Shown here piece by piece: positions 26,272-34,265 of a stretch of DNA of 44,601 bases (the stretch's first letter is position 1; each line of letters opens with the position of its first letter). Under the pieces are notes generated by a model, which was given only the letters and a program-made list of their open reading frames with translations, had not been told where the DNA came from and made no database searches. Made by a program: the position numbers and the translations under genes. Source of the DNA: Paenibacillus sp. Marseille-Q4541 (GTDB lineage Bacteria > Bacillota > Bacilli > Paenibacillales > Paenibacillaceae); assembly GCF_018310695.1 (NCBI RefSeq), contig NZ_JAGXCY010000036.1, positions 1 to 44,601 of the forward strand, in the 5' to 3' direction.

Positions 26272-27582
26272 ATGGCTGAAGATACAGTAAAAGGTCAAGT
26301 CTATACATCACTAGGAAAATTGAAAGCCTCCGTGATATTTGGATACTGTTGCATGATGATCGCTCTTATGACGCCAGCAACCTTGCTTCTGACTTTTAAG
26401 ATTCTTGAAATTACTTCTTCTCAAACCGCATCTACTGCAGCTTTTGGTCTGGTTACTGGGGTCGGTGCTTTCTTCGCACTTATCGGAAATCCCATTGGCG
26501 GTGCGCTCAGTGACCGCACGAATATTCGGTTCGGGCGTCGTAGAACCTGGATTATTCTTGGACCGCTCGTTGGATGTACCGCGCTAGTATTTATCGGATT
26601 TTCTTCAGAAGTATGGCAGGTCGTGGTTCTTTGGTCTGTAGTACAGTTATTTTTCAACTTCGGTATGGCAGCTTATACAGCACTTGTTCCAGATCAAGTA
26701 CCTGTTGAGAAACAAGGTTCCGTCTCTGGGTTAATCGGAATTGCGATTCCTGTTGCGATAGCTATTGGCATGGTTCTCATGAATGTTCTGCCTGCTACGA
26801 CAACAACACCTATGAAATGGATCATTATCTCATTCATCGGGATTATCGGCCCTATCATCAGTACCTTCTTTATTAAAGACGGAAAAGTGGACATTGTTCG
26901 CCACAAAGATAACACTCCGGTACGGGAAAAATTAAAAAATATCTACCCTAGCCCTCGTAAATATCCTGAGTTCACATGGGCTATGATTGGTAAATTCCTG
27001 CTCATGATGGGGTATTGTAGTAGCGTGTACTTCACTATGATGCTCGTACAACGTATGGGCATGACAGAAAGCCAAGCAACCGGAACAGTGGCTACCGTAA
27101 ATATTATTACGATGGTTGCAGCTGCAATCATGAGTATATTCGGCGGTATTCTATCTGACAAAGTAGGAAAACAAAAACCATTCCTGTATGTATCAGGCGC
27201 AGTTATGGCATTAGGTGTTCTCACCTTTGCCTTCTTCGAAAATGTGAACATCTATATTATTGCTTCTGCTATTATCGGTCTTGGATTCGGCTGTTTCTCT
27301 GCTGTAGATACCGCGCTTGTTTCGAGAATTCTACCAAGTAAAGAAAATGCAGCTAAAGATCTTGGTTTTATGAATGTGGCAAATGCTTTGCCTCAATCGA
27401 TCGTTCCAGCAGTTGCTCCGTTCTTGCTTGGAGTGGGAGGATGGGAAGGATTCTACATTACACTAGGTATTTGTGCACTCCTTGGTGTAGTAGCAATCAG
27501 ACCTCTTCCAGAAAGAAAAAACAGCAAGAACATAACAAACCCAGCTACCGATGAGAAAGGTCCTTTCCACACTGTATCGTAA
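26272..27582 (+). CDS. MFS transporter, probably sugar/glycoside uptake
   Basis: Integral membrane carrier of 436 aa with about 12 helices. The MFS loop 2-3 signature GGALSDRTNIRFGRRRTWII is clear, with a weaker repeat GGILSDKVGKQKP in the second half. It looks like the SLC45/GPH-type glycoside carriers rather than drug exporters, though this rests on general appearance. Start choice: ATG with AGGAGGT 9 nt upstream; the longer frame starts inside the promoter region. It lies 70 nt before the second GH3 gene and downstream of the AraC-GH39 fusion, which suggests import of an oligosaccharide that GH3 then cleaves in the cytoplasm. Confidence 0.85.
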   Translation: MAEDTVKGQVYTSLGKLKASVIFGYCCMMIALMTPATLLLTFKILEITSSQTASTAAFGLVTGVGAFFALIGNPIGGALSDRTNIRFGRRRTWIILGPLVGCTALVFIGFSSEVWQVVVLWSVVQLFFNFGMAAYTALVPDQVPVEKQGSVSGLIGIAIPVAIAIGMVLMNVLPATTTTPMKWIIISFIGIIGPIISTFFIKDGKVDIVRHKDNTPVREKLKNIYPSPRKYPEFTWAMIGKFLLMMGYCSSVYFTMMLVQRMGMTESQATGTVATVNIITMVAAAIMSIFGGILSDKVGKQKPFLYVSGAVMALGVLTFAFFENVNIYIIASAIIGLGFGCFSAVDTALVSRILPSKENAAKDLGFMNVANALPQSIVPAVAPFLLGVGGWEGFYITLGICALLGVVAIRPLPERKNSKNITNPATDEKGPFHTVS

Positions 27583-27652
27583 TCTAATTTCCGCAAGCCA
27601 TTCTATATTGTTCAAATACTATGACAATTTGCTACTTCAGGAGGTTGCACAC

Positions 27653-29953
27653 ATGACAGATCACAAAGTTCAAGACAATGAAATTCGCTATGTTACAAAT
27701 GAAGCTGGGCCGACATTAGGGTATACCGTGGAATCAGGGGTACAGATCATAGAGCAAGATGGATATTTCTTCAAAGACCTTAGTAAAGACGGCAAATTAG
27801 ATAAATATGAAGACTGGAGGCTTTCTCCGGAAATACGCGCCAAAGATCTAGCTTCTAAAATGACCGTGGAGCAGATTGCGGGTCTCATGCTCTACAGTAG
27901 ACATCAGTCGATCCCTGCTGCAAGTACCGCTTGGTTCAGAGGAACTTACCTTGGCGGAAAATCCTATGAGGAAAGCGGCGTTAAGCCTTGGGAGCTGACT
28001 GATGAGCAGATCGAATTCCTTGCTAATGACCATCTGAGACATGTCCTTGTAACTACGGTAGAAAGTCCTGAAGTAGCCGCCCGCTGGAACAATAAAGTGC
28101 AGGCTTTTGCAGAGGGAACAGGACTTGGTATCCCTGCTAATAACAGTTCCGACCCTCGCCACGGTACGGATGCAAGCTCTGAGTTTAACGCTGGTTCAGG
28201 CGGTCATATTTCGATGTGGCCAGAAACTTTAGGACTCGCAGCGACCTTTAATCCAAGTATAACCAAACGTTTTGGTGAGATTGCTTCCAAAGAATATCGT
28301 GCATTGGGTCTAGCTACCGCGCTATCTCCACAAATTGATATTGCCACAGAGCCACGCTGGTTCCGTTACAATGGTACCTTTGGCGAAGATTCCATACTAA
28401 CTACAGATATGGCGCGTGCTTATGTAGACGGGTTTCAATCCTCAGATGAAAGTCGTGAAATTCATGGTGGCTGGGGACATGACAGCGTAAATGCAATGGT
28501 AAAACACTGGCCTGGTGGTGGTTCAGGGGAAAGTGGACGTGATGCCCACTACTACTGTGGACAATATGCCGTTTATCCGGGTAATAATTTCGATGAACAC
28601 CTGACACCTTTTGTGGATGGCGCGTTCAAGCTTGATGGCAAGACAGGTGAAGCTTCCGCCGTGATGCCTTATTACACCGTCTCCATGGATCAAGATAAGA
28701 AGAACGGAGAAAATGTAGGGAACTCCTACAGTTCTTATCTAATTACCGATCTTCTTCGTGAAAAATACGGCTATGATGGTGTGGTTTGCACCGACTGGCT
28801 GATTACAGGTGATGTTGCCGGTGCCAAAGATTCCTTCCTAAGCGGTAAACCTTGGGGCGTGGAAGATTTAAGTGTTGCGGAAAGACATTACAAACTACTC
28901 ATGGCGGGTGTGGATCAATTTGGAGGAAACAACGAAGTAGGTCCTGTTATTGAGGCTTATGAGATGGGCGTGACAGAACATGGTGAAGAGTTCATGCGTG
29001 CCCGTTTTGAAAAATCAGCAGTGCGTCTACTTAAAAATATTTTCCGTCTTGGACTATTCGAAAATCCGTATCTCGATCCAGATCAGAGTGCTCAGATTGT
29101 TGGTAACCCTGATTTTATGCAAGAAGGGTATGAAGCACAGCTGAAATCGATCGTCATGTTAAAAAATAAAAACAACGTCCTTCCGATTCAAAAGAAAAGC
29201 AAGGTATATATTCCAAAACGCTATCTTGCTGCCAGCAAAGACTGGTTTGGTACGCCAATTCCAGAAAGCCTGGCGCATCCAGTGAGCTTAGATGTAGTGT
29301 CTAAATACTTTGAAGTAACCGATCGTCCAGAAGATGCTGACTTTGGTCTTGTCTTCATCAGTACGCCGAAATCCGGCACAGGATACAGTGAAGAAGATGA
29401 GCAGCATGGCGGGAACGGATACGTTCCGATCAGCTTGCAGTACGGTCCCTATACTGCAGAACACGCTCGGGAATCAAGCATTACCGGTCATGCCGAAGAA
29501 AAAGATCAGAACCGTTCTTACAAAGGAAAATCGGTAACGCCTCAGAACAGTAAGGATCTCGATATGGTACTCGAAACGAAGCAAAGACTAAATGGTAAGC
29601 CAGTCATCGTATCCATGCTTCTCTCCAACCCAACAATCGTCGAAGAATTCGAATCTGAAGTGGACGCAATTGTGGGGAACTTTGGGGTACAGGATCAAGC
29701 CATTATGGAGATTTTGACGGGTCAGATAGAGCCTTCAGGCCTTCTTCCCATGCAGATGCCAGCAAATATGCGTACGGTAGAAGAGCAATTTGAGGATGTG
29801 GCGCACGATATGGAGTGTCATGTAGACAGTGAAAACCATGTATATGATTTTGCTTTCGGTCTAAACTTTAGTGGTGTGATTGAAGATGAACGAACAGCCA
29901 AATATCGCAAAGAGCCTTCTCACTTGAATCGCCAGGAACTGGATGAAGCATAA
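27653..29953 (+). CDS. GH3 family beta-glycosidase (second copy)
   Basis: Exo-beta-glycosidase of 766 aa, cytoplasmic. The GH3 N-terminal barrel ends with YDGVVCTDW, holding the nucleophile Asp at about 381. The sandwich domain follows (LKSIVMLKNKNNVLPI). Substrate loops around FGEDSILT and VKHWPGGGSGESGRD are long and unlike those of the other GH3 in this window, so the two enzymes probably differ in specificity. Start choice: ATG with AGGAGGT 9 nt upstream; the frame extends 34 codons further back into the MFS gene without support. It is co-transcribed with the transporter and ended by a strong hairpin. Xylosidase or glucosidase activity is possible. Confidence 0.9.
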   Translation: MTDHKVQDNEIRYVTNEAGPTLGYTVESGVQIIEQDGYFFKDLSKDGKLDKYEDWRLSPEIRAKDLASKMTVEQIAGLMLYSRHQSIPAASTAWFRGTYLGGKSYEESGVKPWELTDEQIEFLANDHLRHVLVTTVESPEVAARWNNKVQAFAEGTGLGIPANNSSDPRHGTDASSEFNAGSGGHISMWPETLGLAATFNPSITKRFGEIASKEYRALGLATALSPQIDIATEPRWFRYNGTFGEDSILTTDMARAYVDGFQSSDESREIHGGWGHDSVNAMVKHWPGGGSGESGRDAHYYCGQYAVYPGNNFDEHLTPFVDGAFKLDGKTGEASAVMPYYTVSMDQDKKNGENVGNSYSSYLITDLLREKYGYDGVVCTDWLITGDVAGAKDSFLSGKPWGVEDLSVAERHYKLLMAGVDQFGGNNEVGPVIEAYEMGVTEHGEEFMRARFEKSAVRLLKNIFRLGLFENPYLDPDQSAQIVGNPDFMQEGYEAQLKSIVMLKNKNNVLPIQKKSKVYIPKRYLAASKDWFGTPIPESLAHPVSLDVVSKYFEVTDRPEDADFGLVFISTPKSGTGYSEEDEQHGGNGYVPISLQYGPYTAEHARESSITGHAEEKDQNRSYKGKSVTPQNSKDLDMVLETKQRLNGKPVIVSMLLSNPTIVEEFESEVDAIVGNFGVQDQAIMEILTGQIEPSGLLPMQMPANMRTVEEQFEDVAHDMECHVDSENHVYDFAFGLNFSGVIEDERTAKYRKEPSHLNRQELDEA

Positions 29954-29974
29954 GCAGGCTCCGAATAAAAAAGA

Positions 29975-30016
29975 AATAAACCGGCCTGCAGCGAATCGCT
30001 GCGGCGGGTTTATTTT
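29975..30016 (+). terminator. terminator of the MFS-GH3 operon
   Basis: AATAAACC pairs with GGTTTATT around an inner GCAGCGA/TCGCTGC stem, followed by TTTT. Confidence 0.85.
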
Positions 30017-30176
30017 GCCTTCTAAACGACATATTTCTCCCGTGATCCGGCAAAACTATAACCGTGCAATAACTGCCTAATCTTCCCTTGTTAGCGTAGT
30101 AGATGAAAAAAAGGACCTTCTGTGCTACAATACTGAAATTGCCCTGCAATTATTCTAGGGAGGTTTATGGAATCGC

Positions 30177-30818
30177 ATGCTGATTATTGGGATTGCCGGG
30201 GGAACCGGTTCAGGTAAAACAACAGTGGCTCGCTCCGTTATTGAACGTCTGGGGTCGAGTAAAGTGACTTTTATATCTCAGGACAATTACTATAAGGATC
30301 AGGCTCATCTTAGTCTTGCTGAGCGTGAGCTCACCAACTATGATCATCCGTTTGCGTTTGACAATGAGCTTTTGATTCAGCATTTGAACGCTCTCAAAAG
30401 TGGACAAACAGCCTACGCTCCTGTATATGATTTCACGAAACATGCGCGTTCTACATCGGATACAGTGGAACTTACGGCAAACAACATTATCATGATTGAA
30501 GGACTACATGTCCTCTCTGATGAAAATTTACGCGAAATGCTGGACATCAAAGTATTCGTGGACTCCGATCCGGATGTACGGATTTTGCGTCGTGTTGTAC
30601 GTGATATTGAGGAACGAGGACGTACGATTCAGTCTATCCATCAGCAGTATCTGGCTACAGTGAAGCCGATGCATGAGGCGTTTATCGAGCCTTCCAAAAA
30701 GTACGCTGACATCATCATTCCTGAGGGCGGACATAATGAAGTAGGTATTCAGCTTCTAACTGTTCTTACGGAACGATATCTGTCCGGCGACAAAAAATGG
30801 TCTGGTACCCGGTTGTAG
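30177..30818 (+). CDS. udk: uridine kinase
   Basis: Phosphorylates uridine and cytidine in pyrimidine salvage; 213 aa, cytosolic. The P-loop GIAGGTGSGKTT is at 5-16. The nucleoside-binding motif ISQDNYY (about 34-40), NYDHPFAFD (about 54-62) and YDFTKHARS (about 83-91) all match the family, as does the length. GGGAGG lies 13 nt before the ATG, slightly long, but no other in-frame start exists. It stands alone between two terminators and its function is unrelated to the flanking glycan genes. Confidence 0.93.
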   Translation: MLIIGIAGGTGSGKTTVARSVIERLGSSKVTFISQDNYYKDQAHLSLAERELTNYDHPFAFDNELLIQHLNALKSGQTAYAPVYDFTKHARSTSDTVELTANNIIMIEGLHVLSDENLREMLDIKVFVDSDPDVRILRRVVRDIEERGRTIQSIHQQYLATVKPMHEAFIEPSKKYADIIIPEGGHNEVGIQLLTVLTERYLSGDKKWSGTRL

Positions 30819-30843
30819 ACCCGGTTTCGTACTTCGACCAGTT

Positions 30844-30896
30844 AAAAAAGGAGATACTACTCACCCTGCAAACGGATGAGCAGTATCTCCTTTTTT
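30844..30896 (+). terminator. terminator of udk
   Basis: AAAAAAGGAGATACT pairs with AGTATCTCCTTTTTT, with an inner CTCA/TGAG extension. Confidence 0.9.
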
Positions 30897-30973
30897 AGAT
30901 TTATTTTGCAACATCCTCCTGCCTTTCCATGTTTATAAGATATGGACTTATCGATTTCCCTATGGAGGATGAT

Positions 30974-31438
30974 ATGAAAATGACTACCTCGGAACGATGG
31001 GCTTTGTATCCTATGCATCTAATCTTCATGTTTCTGATTCATTTCAGCTTTGGCATAATGAATCTTCTCATGTCTGTCACATATGGAGAACACAGTATAT
31101 GGTCTTATATCATCTTCATTCTCTTCCTGCAAACCTGGTACCTATATTCTTACTCCGTGAAGAAGCGCTGGGTCGATTTCATGATTATTAATTCGATCTA
31201 CTGGCTTGGCGGATTAGCAATCCTATTTATTTCTTATGAAATAAATAGCAGCTCAAGTATCTCTTTTATTTTACTATTACCTTTCTACGGTACCCTTCTT
31301 GGATTTGGCCCTCTATTTGTGAATACGTCTTATGAAACCGCTGGCCTTTTGACCAGTAATCTACTGTGTTACGTGTTCATCATGCTCTGTACGCTATTTG
31401 TAGGCAAGCGATCGCAACAGCATAAAAATAGAATGTAA
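30974..31438 (+). CDS. small integral membrane protein, unknown function
   Basis: Not recognised. About 154 aa with four or five hydrophobic segments (for example LIFMFLIHFSFGIMNLLM and AILFISYEI) separated by short loops, and a basic C-terminus. No conserved catalytic motif is visible. Start choice: ATG with GGAGG 5 nt upstream; an ATG two codons later would be spaced 11 nt and is equally possible. Single gene, convergent with the CstA gene and sharing a bidirectional terminator with it. Confidence 0.65.
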   Translation: MKMTTSERWALYPMHLIFMFLIHFSFGIMNLLMSVTYGEHSIWSYIIFILFLQTWYLYSYSVKKRWVDFMIINSIYWLGGLAILFISYEINSSSSISFILLLPFYGTLLGFGPLFVNTSYETAGLLTSNLLCYVFIMLCTLFVGKRSQQHKNRM

Positions 31439-31457
31439 TATCAAGGCGTGTTTTCAC

Positions 31458-31506
31458 TTAAAAAGCCGTAAAGAAGCTCAAGCTGAGTTTCTTTACGGCT
31501 TTTTTG
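31458..31506. terminator. bidirectional terminator between convergent genes
   Basis: AAAAAGCCGTAAAGAA pairs with TTCTTTACGGCTTTTT with a GCTC/GAGT inner region. A and T tails serve both the membrane-protein gene and the CstA gene. Confidence 0.9.
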
Positions 31507-31534
31507 AAATAAAAGAATAGGATTCTTCAAGAAA

Positions 31535-33372
31535 TTAAGAACTGTAGGTTGCTTGGTTGGCGGAATCTCTTTGTTCCTGCATGGCTTCTAGTCTGCGATC
31601 AGGGCTATTCCAGATCTCAAGCCATTTTTTGATCGCCGCAACCATAACAATGAGTCCAAGCACAAGCATAATAATGGATAGAATTCCGTTGAGTACGTTA
31701 TAACCTTTGGCAGCTTCATTCAAATAGACATTTTTCACCATCCAGTATCCTGCATAGTTTACCGTGACATACAGGTAAGCAAGTGGAATAAGACAAGTCA
31801 GCATGTATCTGCGTTTGTCGGCGATTTTGAGAATGACGGTCGCACCTACAATCAAACCAATGGAGGCCATGAGTTGATTGGACACACCGAACAAAGCCCA
31901 TACGGAGCTAATATCTCCTGAGTAGAGCAAGTATCCCCACAAGAGACACGCAAGGGCACTTGCAAAAATAGATCCGGGTAACCAGTCTACTTTCTTCAGT
32001 GGTTTGTAAAACTCTCCAAAGAAATCTTGAATGAGGTAACGAGATACACGGGTACCTGCATCAATAGCGGTCAAGATGAACACTGCTTCAAACAGAATAA
32101 CGAACTGGAAGAAGAATGCGGCCAGATTTTTAAACCAAGGAAGTTCGGTGAAAATATAAGTCATTCCTACCGCAAGTGTAACCGCTCCTCCTGTACGCCC
32201 TTCTAAGTTGAGTCCCACTTCGTCACTCAGTTCTGCGAGATGAACAGGCTGCATACCAAGCGTACTATACACTTCTGGTGAGGAATTAATGGCAAAATAG
32301 TCTGCCGGCTGCAAGGCAATTGCTGCGATCAGTGCCATAATGGCTACCAAACATTCGACCAGCATCGCACCGAAGCCTACGGGCTTGATATCGCTCCAGC
32401 GGTTAAGCATTTTGGGTGTAGTACCAGAGCCGACAAAAGCATGGAAACCGGAGATCGCACCGCACGCAATGGTGATCGAAATAAAGGGCCACACCGGACC
32501 AGCAATGACAGGACCTCCTCCGTTCACAAACTCCGTAAATGCAGGAAATGAGATACTTGGATTAACGATAAATACACCAATAATCAAGGCGATAAATACA
32601 CCAATCTTCATAAAACTGCTGAGATAATCACGCGGGGCAAGGAGCAGCCAAACCGGCAGTGCCGCCGCAAAGAAAGCGTATACAGGAAGTGCGATGGCAA
32701 GGGTTTTGGTATCTAACGTAAGCCATTGTCCCACCAAAGTGTCCTGAATATAAGGACCCGCAAATACCCCTACCATAATTAATGCAAATCCGATAATAGA
32801 GGGCCATTTCAAATTCCCCGTCTTTTTGTAGGCAATCCCAACAGCCATTGCAATGGGAATCGTAATTGCTACAGCAAAAGTTCCCCATGGGTTATGTTCC
32901 AATGCATGAAGCACAACCATCGATAAGCCTGCCATTGTGATGGTAATGATGAACAACATCGCAAGCCCGGCACAGAAACCAGCGACTGGTCCAAGCTCTT
33001 CCTTAGCTACCTCAGACAAAGACTTCCCTTTTTTCTCATTGAAGCAAATAACACGACCGCATCGTGAACAGCACCCCCGACGACAGCTCCAATTAGGAGC
33101 CACAATAGTCCAGGTAGGTAACCAAACTGGGCTGCGAGGATTGGCCCGACAAGTGGACCGGCTGCAGCGATCGCAGCAAAATGATGACCAAAGGAAACCC
33201 ATTTATTCGTTGGAACATAGTCTTTTCCATCTTCCAGCGTATGAGCTGGCGTTTCTTTCATTTCGTCCATCTGCTGAAGTTTTAGCACCTTTGCAGCCAT
33301 AAATGTACCATATAGGCGGTAAGCAATCATTAGAATACAGATCGATGCGATCATTATCGTAATTGCACTCAT
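31535..33372 (-). pseudogene. cstA: CstA/BtsT-family carbon starvation (pyruvate/peptide) transporter, frame-broken
   Basis: Integral membrane carrier of the CstA family, about 611 aa when read as one, which is the usual short Gram-positive length. The first frame (33007-33372) gives GHHFAAIAAAGPLVGP and HDAVVLFASMRKKG, then stops. The family sequence resumes one base back (GKSLSEVAKEELGPVAG) and runs through about 15 helices to 31535. The break is at minus-strand AGA AAA AAG GGA: a -1 slip on the heptamer A AAA AAG, or one lost A from a run of six, restores a continuous protein. It may be a damaged gene, a sequencing error or programmed frameshifting; sequence alone cannot decide. The rest is intact. 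The neighbouring LytS/LytTR pair and the operator repeats upstream indicate two-component control, and a cre box indicates CcpA control. Confidence 0.85.
33036..33042 (-). other. A AAA AAG slippery heptamer at the CstA frame break
   Basis: On the minus strand the zero-frame codons are AGA AAA AAG GGA, so the heptamer is in the correct X XXY YYZ phase. A -1 shift yields GGG AAG TCT (Gly-Lys-Ser), exactly joining the two halves of the family sequence. The zero-frame stop follows seven codons later. No upstream Shine-Dalgarno-like stimulator and no strong downstream stem is obvious. Confidence 0.6.
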
Positions 33373-33419
33373 GGTTATCCCCCTTGTCTTCTTTGCTAAG
33401 ATGGCTATATTTTAGCAAA

Positions 33420-33433
33420 TGAAAGCGCAAACA
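33420..33433. promoter_or_regulatory. cre box in the cstA promoter
   Basis: TGAAAGCGCAAACA matches the CcpA consensus TGnAAnCGnwnnCA at every defined position. On the minus strand it overlaps a TTTGCG/TATAGC promoter (16-bp spacer) about 30 nt upstream of the start region. Confidence 0.65.
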
Positions 33434-33445
33434 TTAGGTTTTCAG

Positions 33446-33507
33446 GGTGAGTGGCAAGGATCTGGCCTTGAGTTGCAGGGAGATGGTCGTGAGTTACATG
33501 GATTAGC
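33446..33507. promoter_or_regulatory. three LytTR-type direct repeats upstream of cstA (BtsR-like operator)
   Basis: On the plus strand TGAGTGGCAAGG, TGAGTTGCAGGG and TGAGTTACATGG start at 33448, 33469 and 33490, an exact 21-bp period. On the minus strand the cores read GCCACTCA, GCAACTCA and GTAACTCA with 13-bp gaps. As I recall it, E. coli BtsR binds ACC(G/A)CT(C/T)A repeats with a 13-bp spacer upstream of btsT. Position just upstream of the -35 suits an activator. Confidence 0.65.
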
Positions 33508-33530
33508 TTCTACATAGTTGAAAGATATCA

Positions 33531-34265
33531 TCAAAAACCGAGGACTAACTTCAATTCTTTCACATACGTCCGGCTTACGGGTACCTTGGAACCATCACTC
33601 ATAATCATGTAATATGTCGAGTTGAACCACGGCTGTACTTCCGCAATCTGATGGGCATTCACCATAAAAGCACGATGCACGCGAATAAAAGAACTAGATG
33701 ACAATTTCCCTTCCAATCGGGCTAATGGTTCAGCAGTACGATACTCCTTATCTGTTGTCTTGATCAACGTCTTTCCTTCATCTGTACTGAGGAAAACAAT
33801 CTGTGCTGTGTCCACCATAGCAATTCTGTCATCTGTAGTTATGGCTATCTTTCCTGTTGCAGGCAAACGACTCGGAAGAAGGCCAGGCGGGACCGCACCC
33901 TCCTGCTGAAATCTACCTATTTTCTCAAGTGTTTGAAGAATACGACGGTCATCAAAGGGCTTTAGGATATAGTCCAAAGCGTCCAGATCAAACGCCTGAA
34001 GTGCGTATTCATCAAAAGCCGTCGCAAATACAACAATCGGTGGTTTGGTGAGCTCCATCAGGTTACGTGCTAACTGCAGTCCGCTGTCTTCCGCAAGCTC
34101 TATATCCAGAAATACGACATCAGGCTCCTCAGTTGCAATTGCCTGCAAAGCATCCCTCATACAATCCGCCTCACCGATGACATCCACTTTTCTACTTCGC
34201 TTTAAAATATAGATGAGTTCGTCTCTCGCTAGCGGCTCGTCATCCACTACAAACGCTTTCAACAT
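33531..34265 (-). CDS. LytTR-family response regulator (BtsR-like)
   Basis: Transcription regulator of 244 aa. A receiver domain (about 1-120) has acidic VVDDE near the start, phospho-acceptor Asp in VVFLDIEL (about 53) and Lys in YILKPF. A LytTR DNA-binding domain (about 140-244) includes FIRVHRAFMVN, PWFNSTYYMIM and KVPVSRTYVK. Start choice: ATG TTG AAA with GGAG 10 nt upstream, overlapping the kinase gene by 26 nt; the longer frame is spurious. It is transcribed with the LytS-type kinase and followed by the CstA gene, whose upstream repeats are its probable targets. Confidence 0.9.
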   Translation of the reverse strand: MLKAFVVDDEPLARDELIYILKRSRKVDVIGEADCMRDALQAIATEEPDVVFLDIELAEDSGLQLARNLMELTKPPIVVFATAFDEYALQAFDLDALDYILKPFDDRRILQTLEKIGRFQQEGAVPPGLLPSRLPATGKIAITTDDRIAMVDTAQIVFLSTDEGKTLIKTTDKEYRTAEPLARLEGKLSSSSFIRVHRAFMVNAHQIAEVQPWFNSTYYMIMSDGSKVPVSRTYVKELKLVLGF

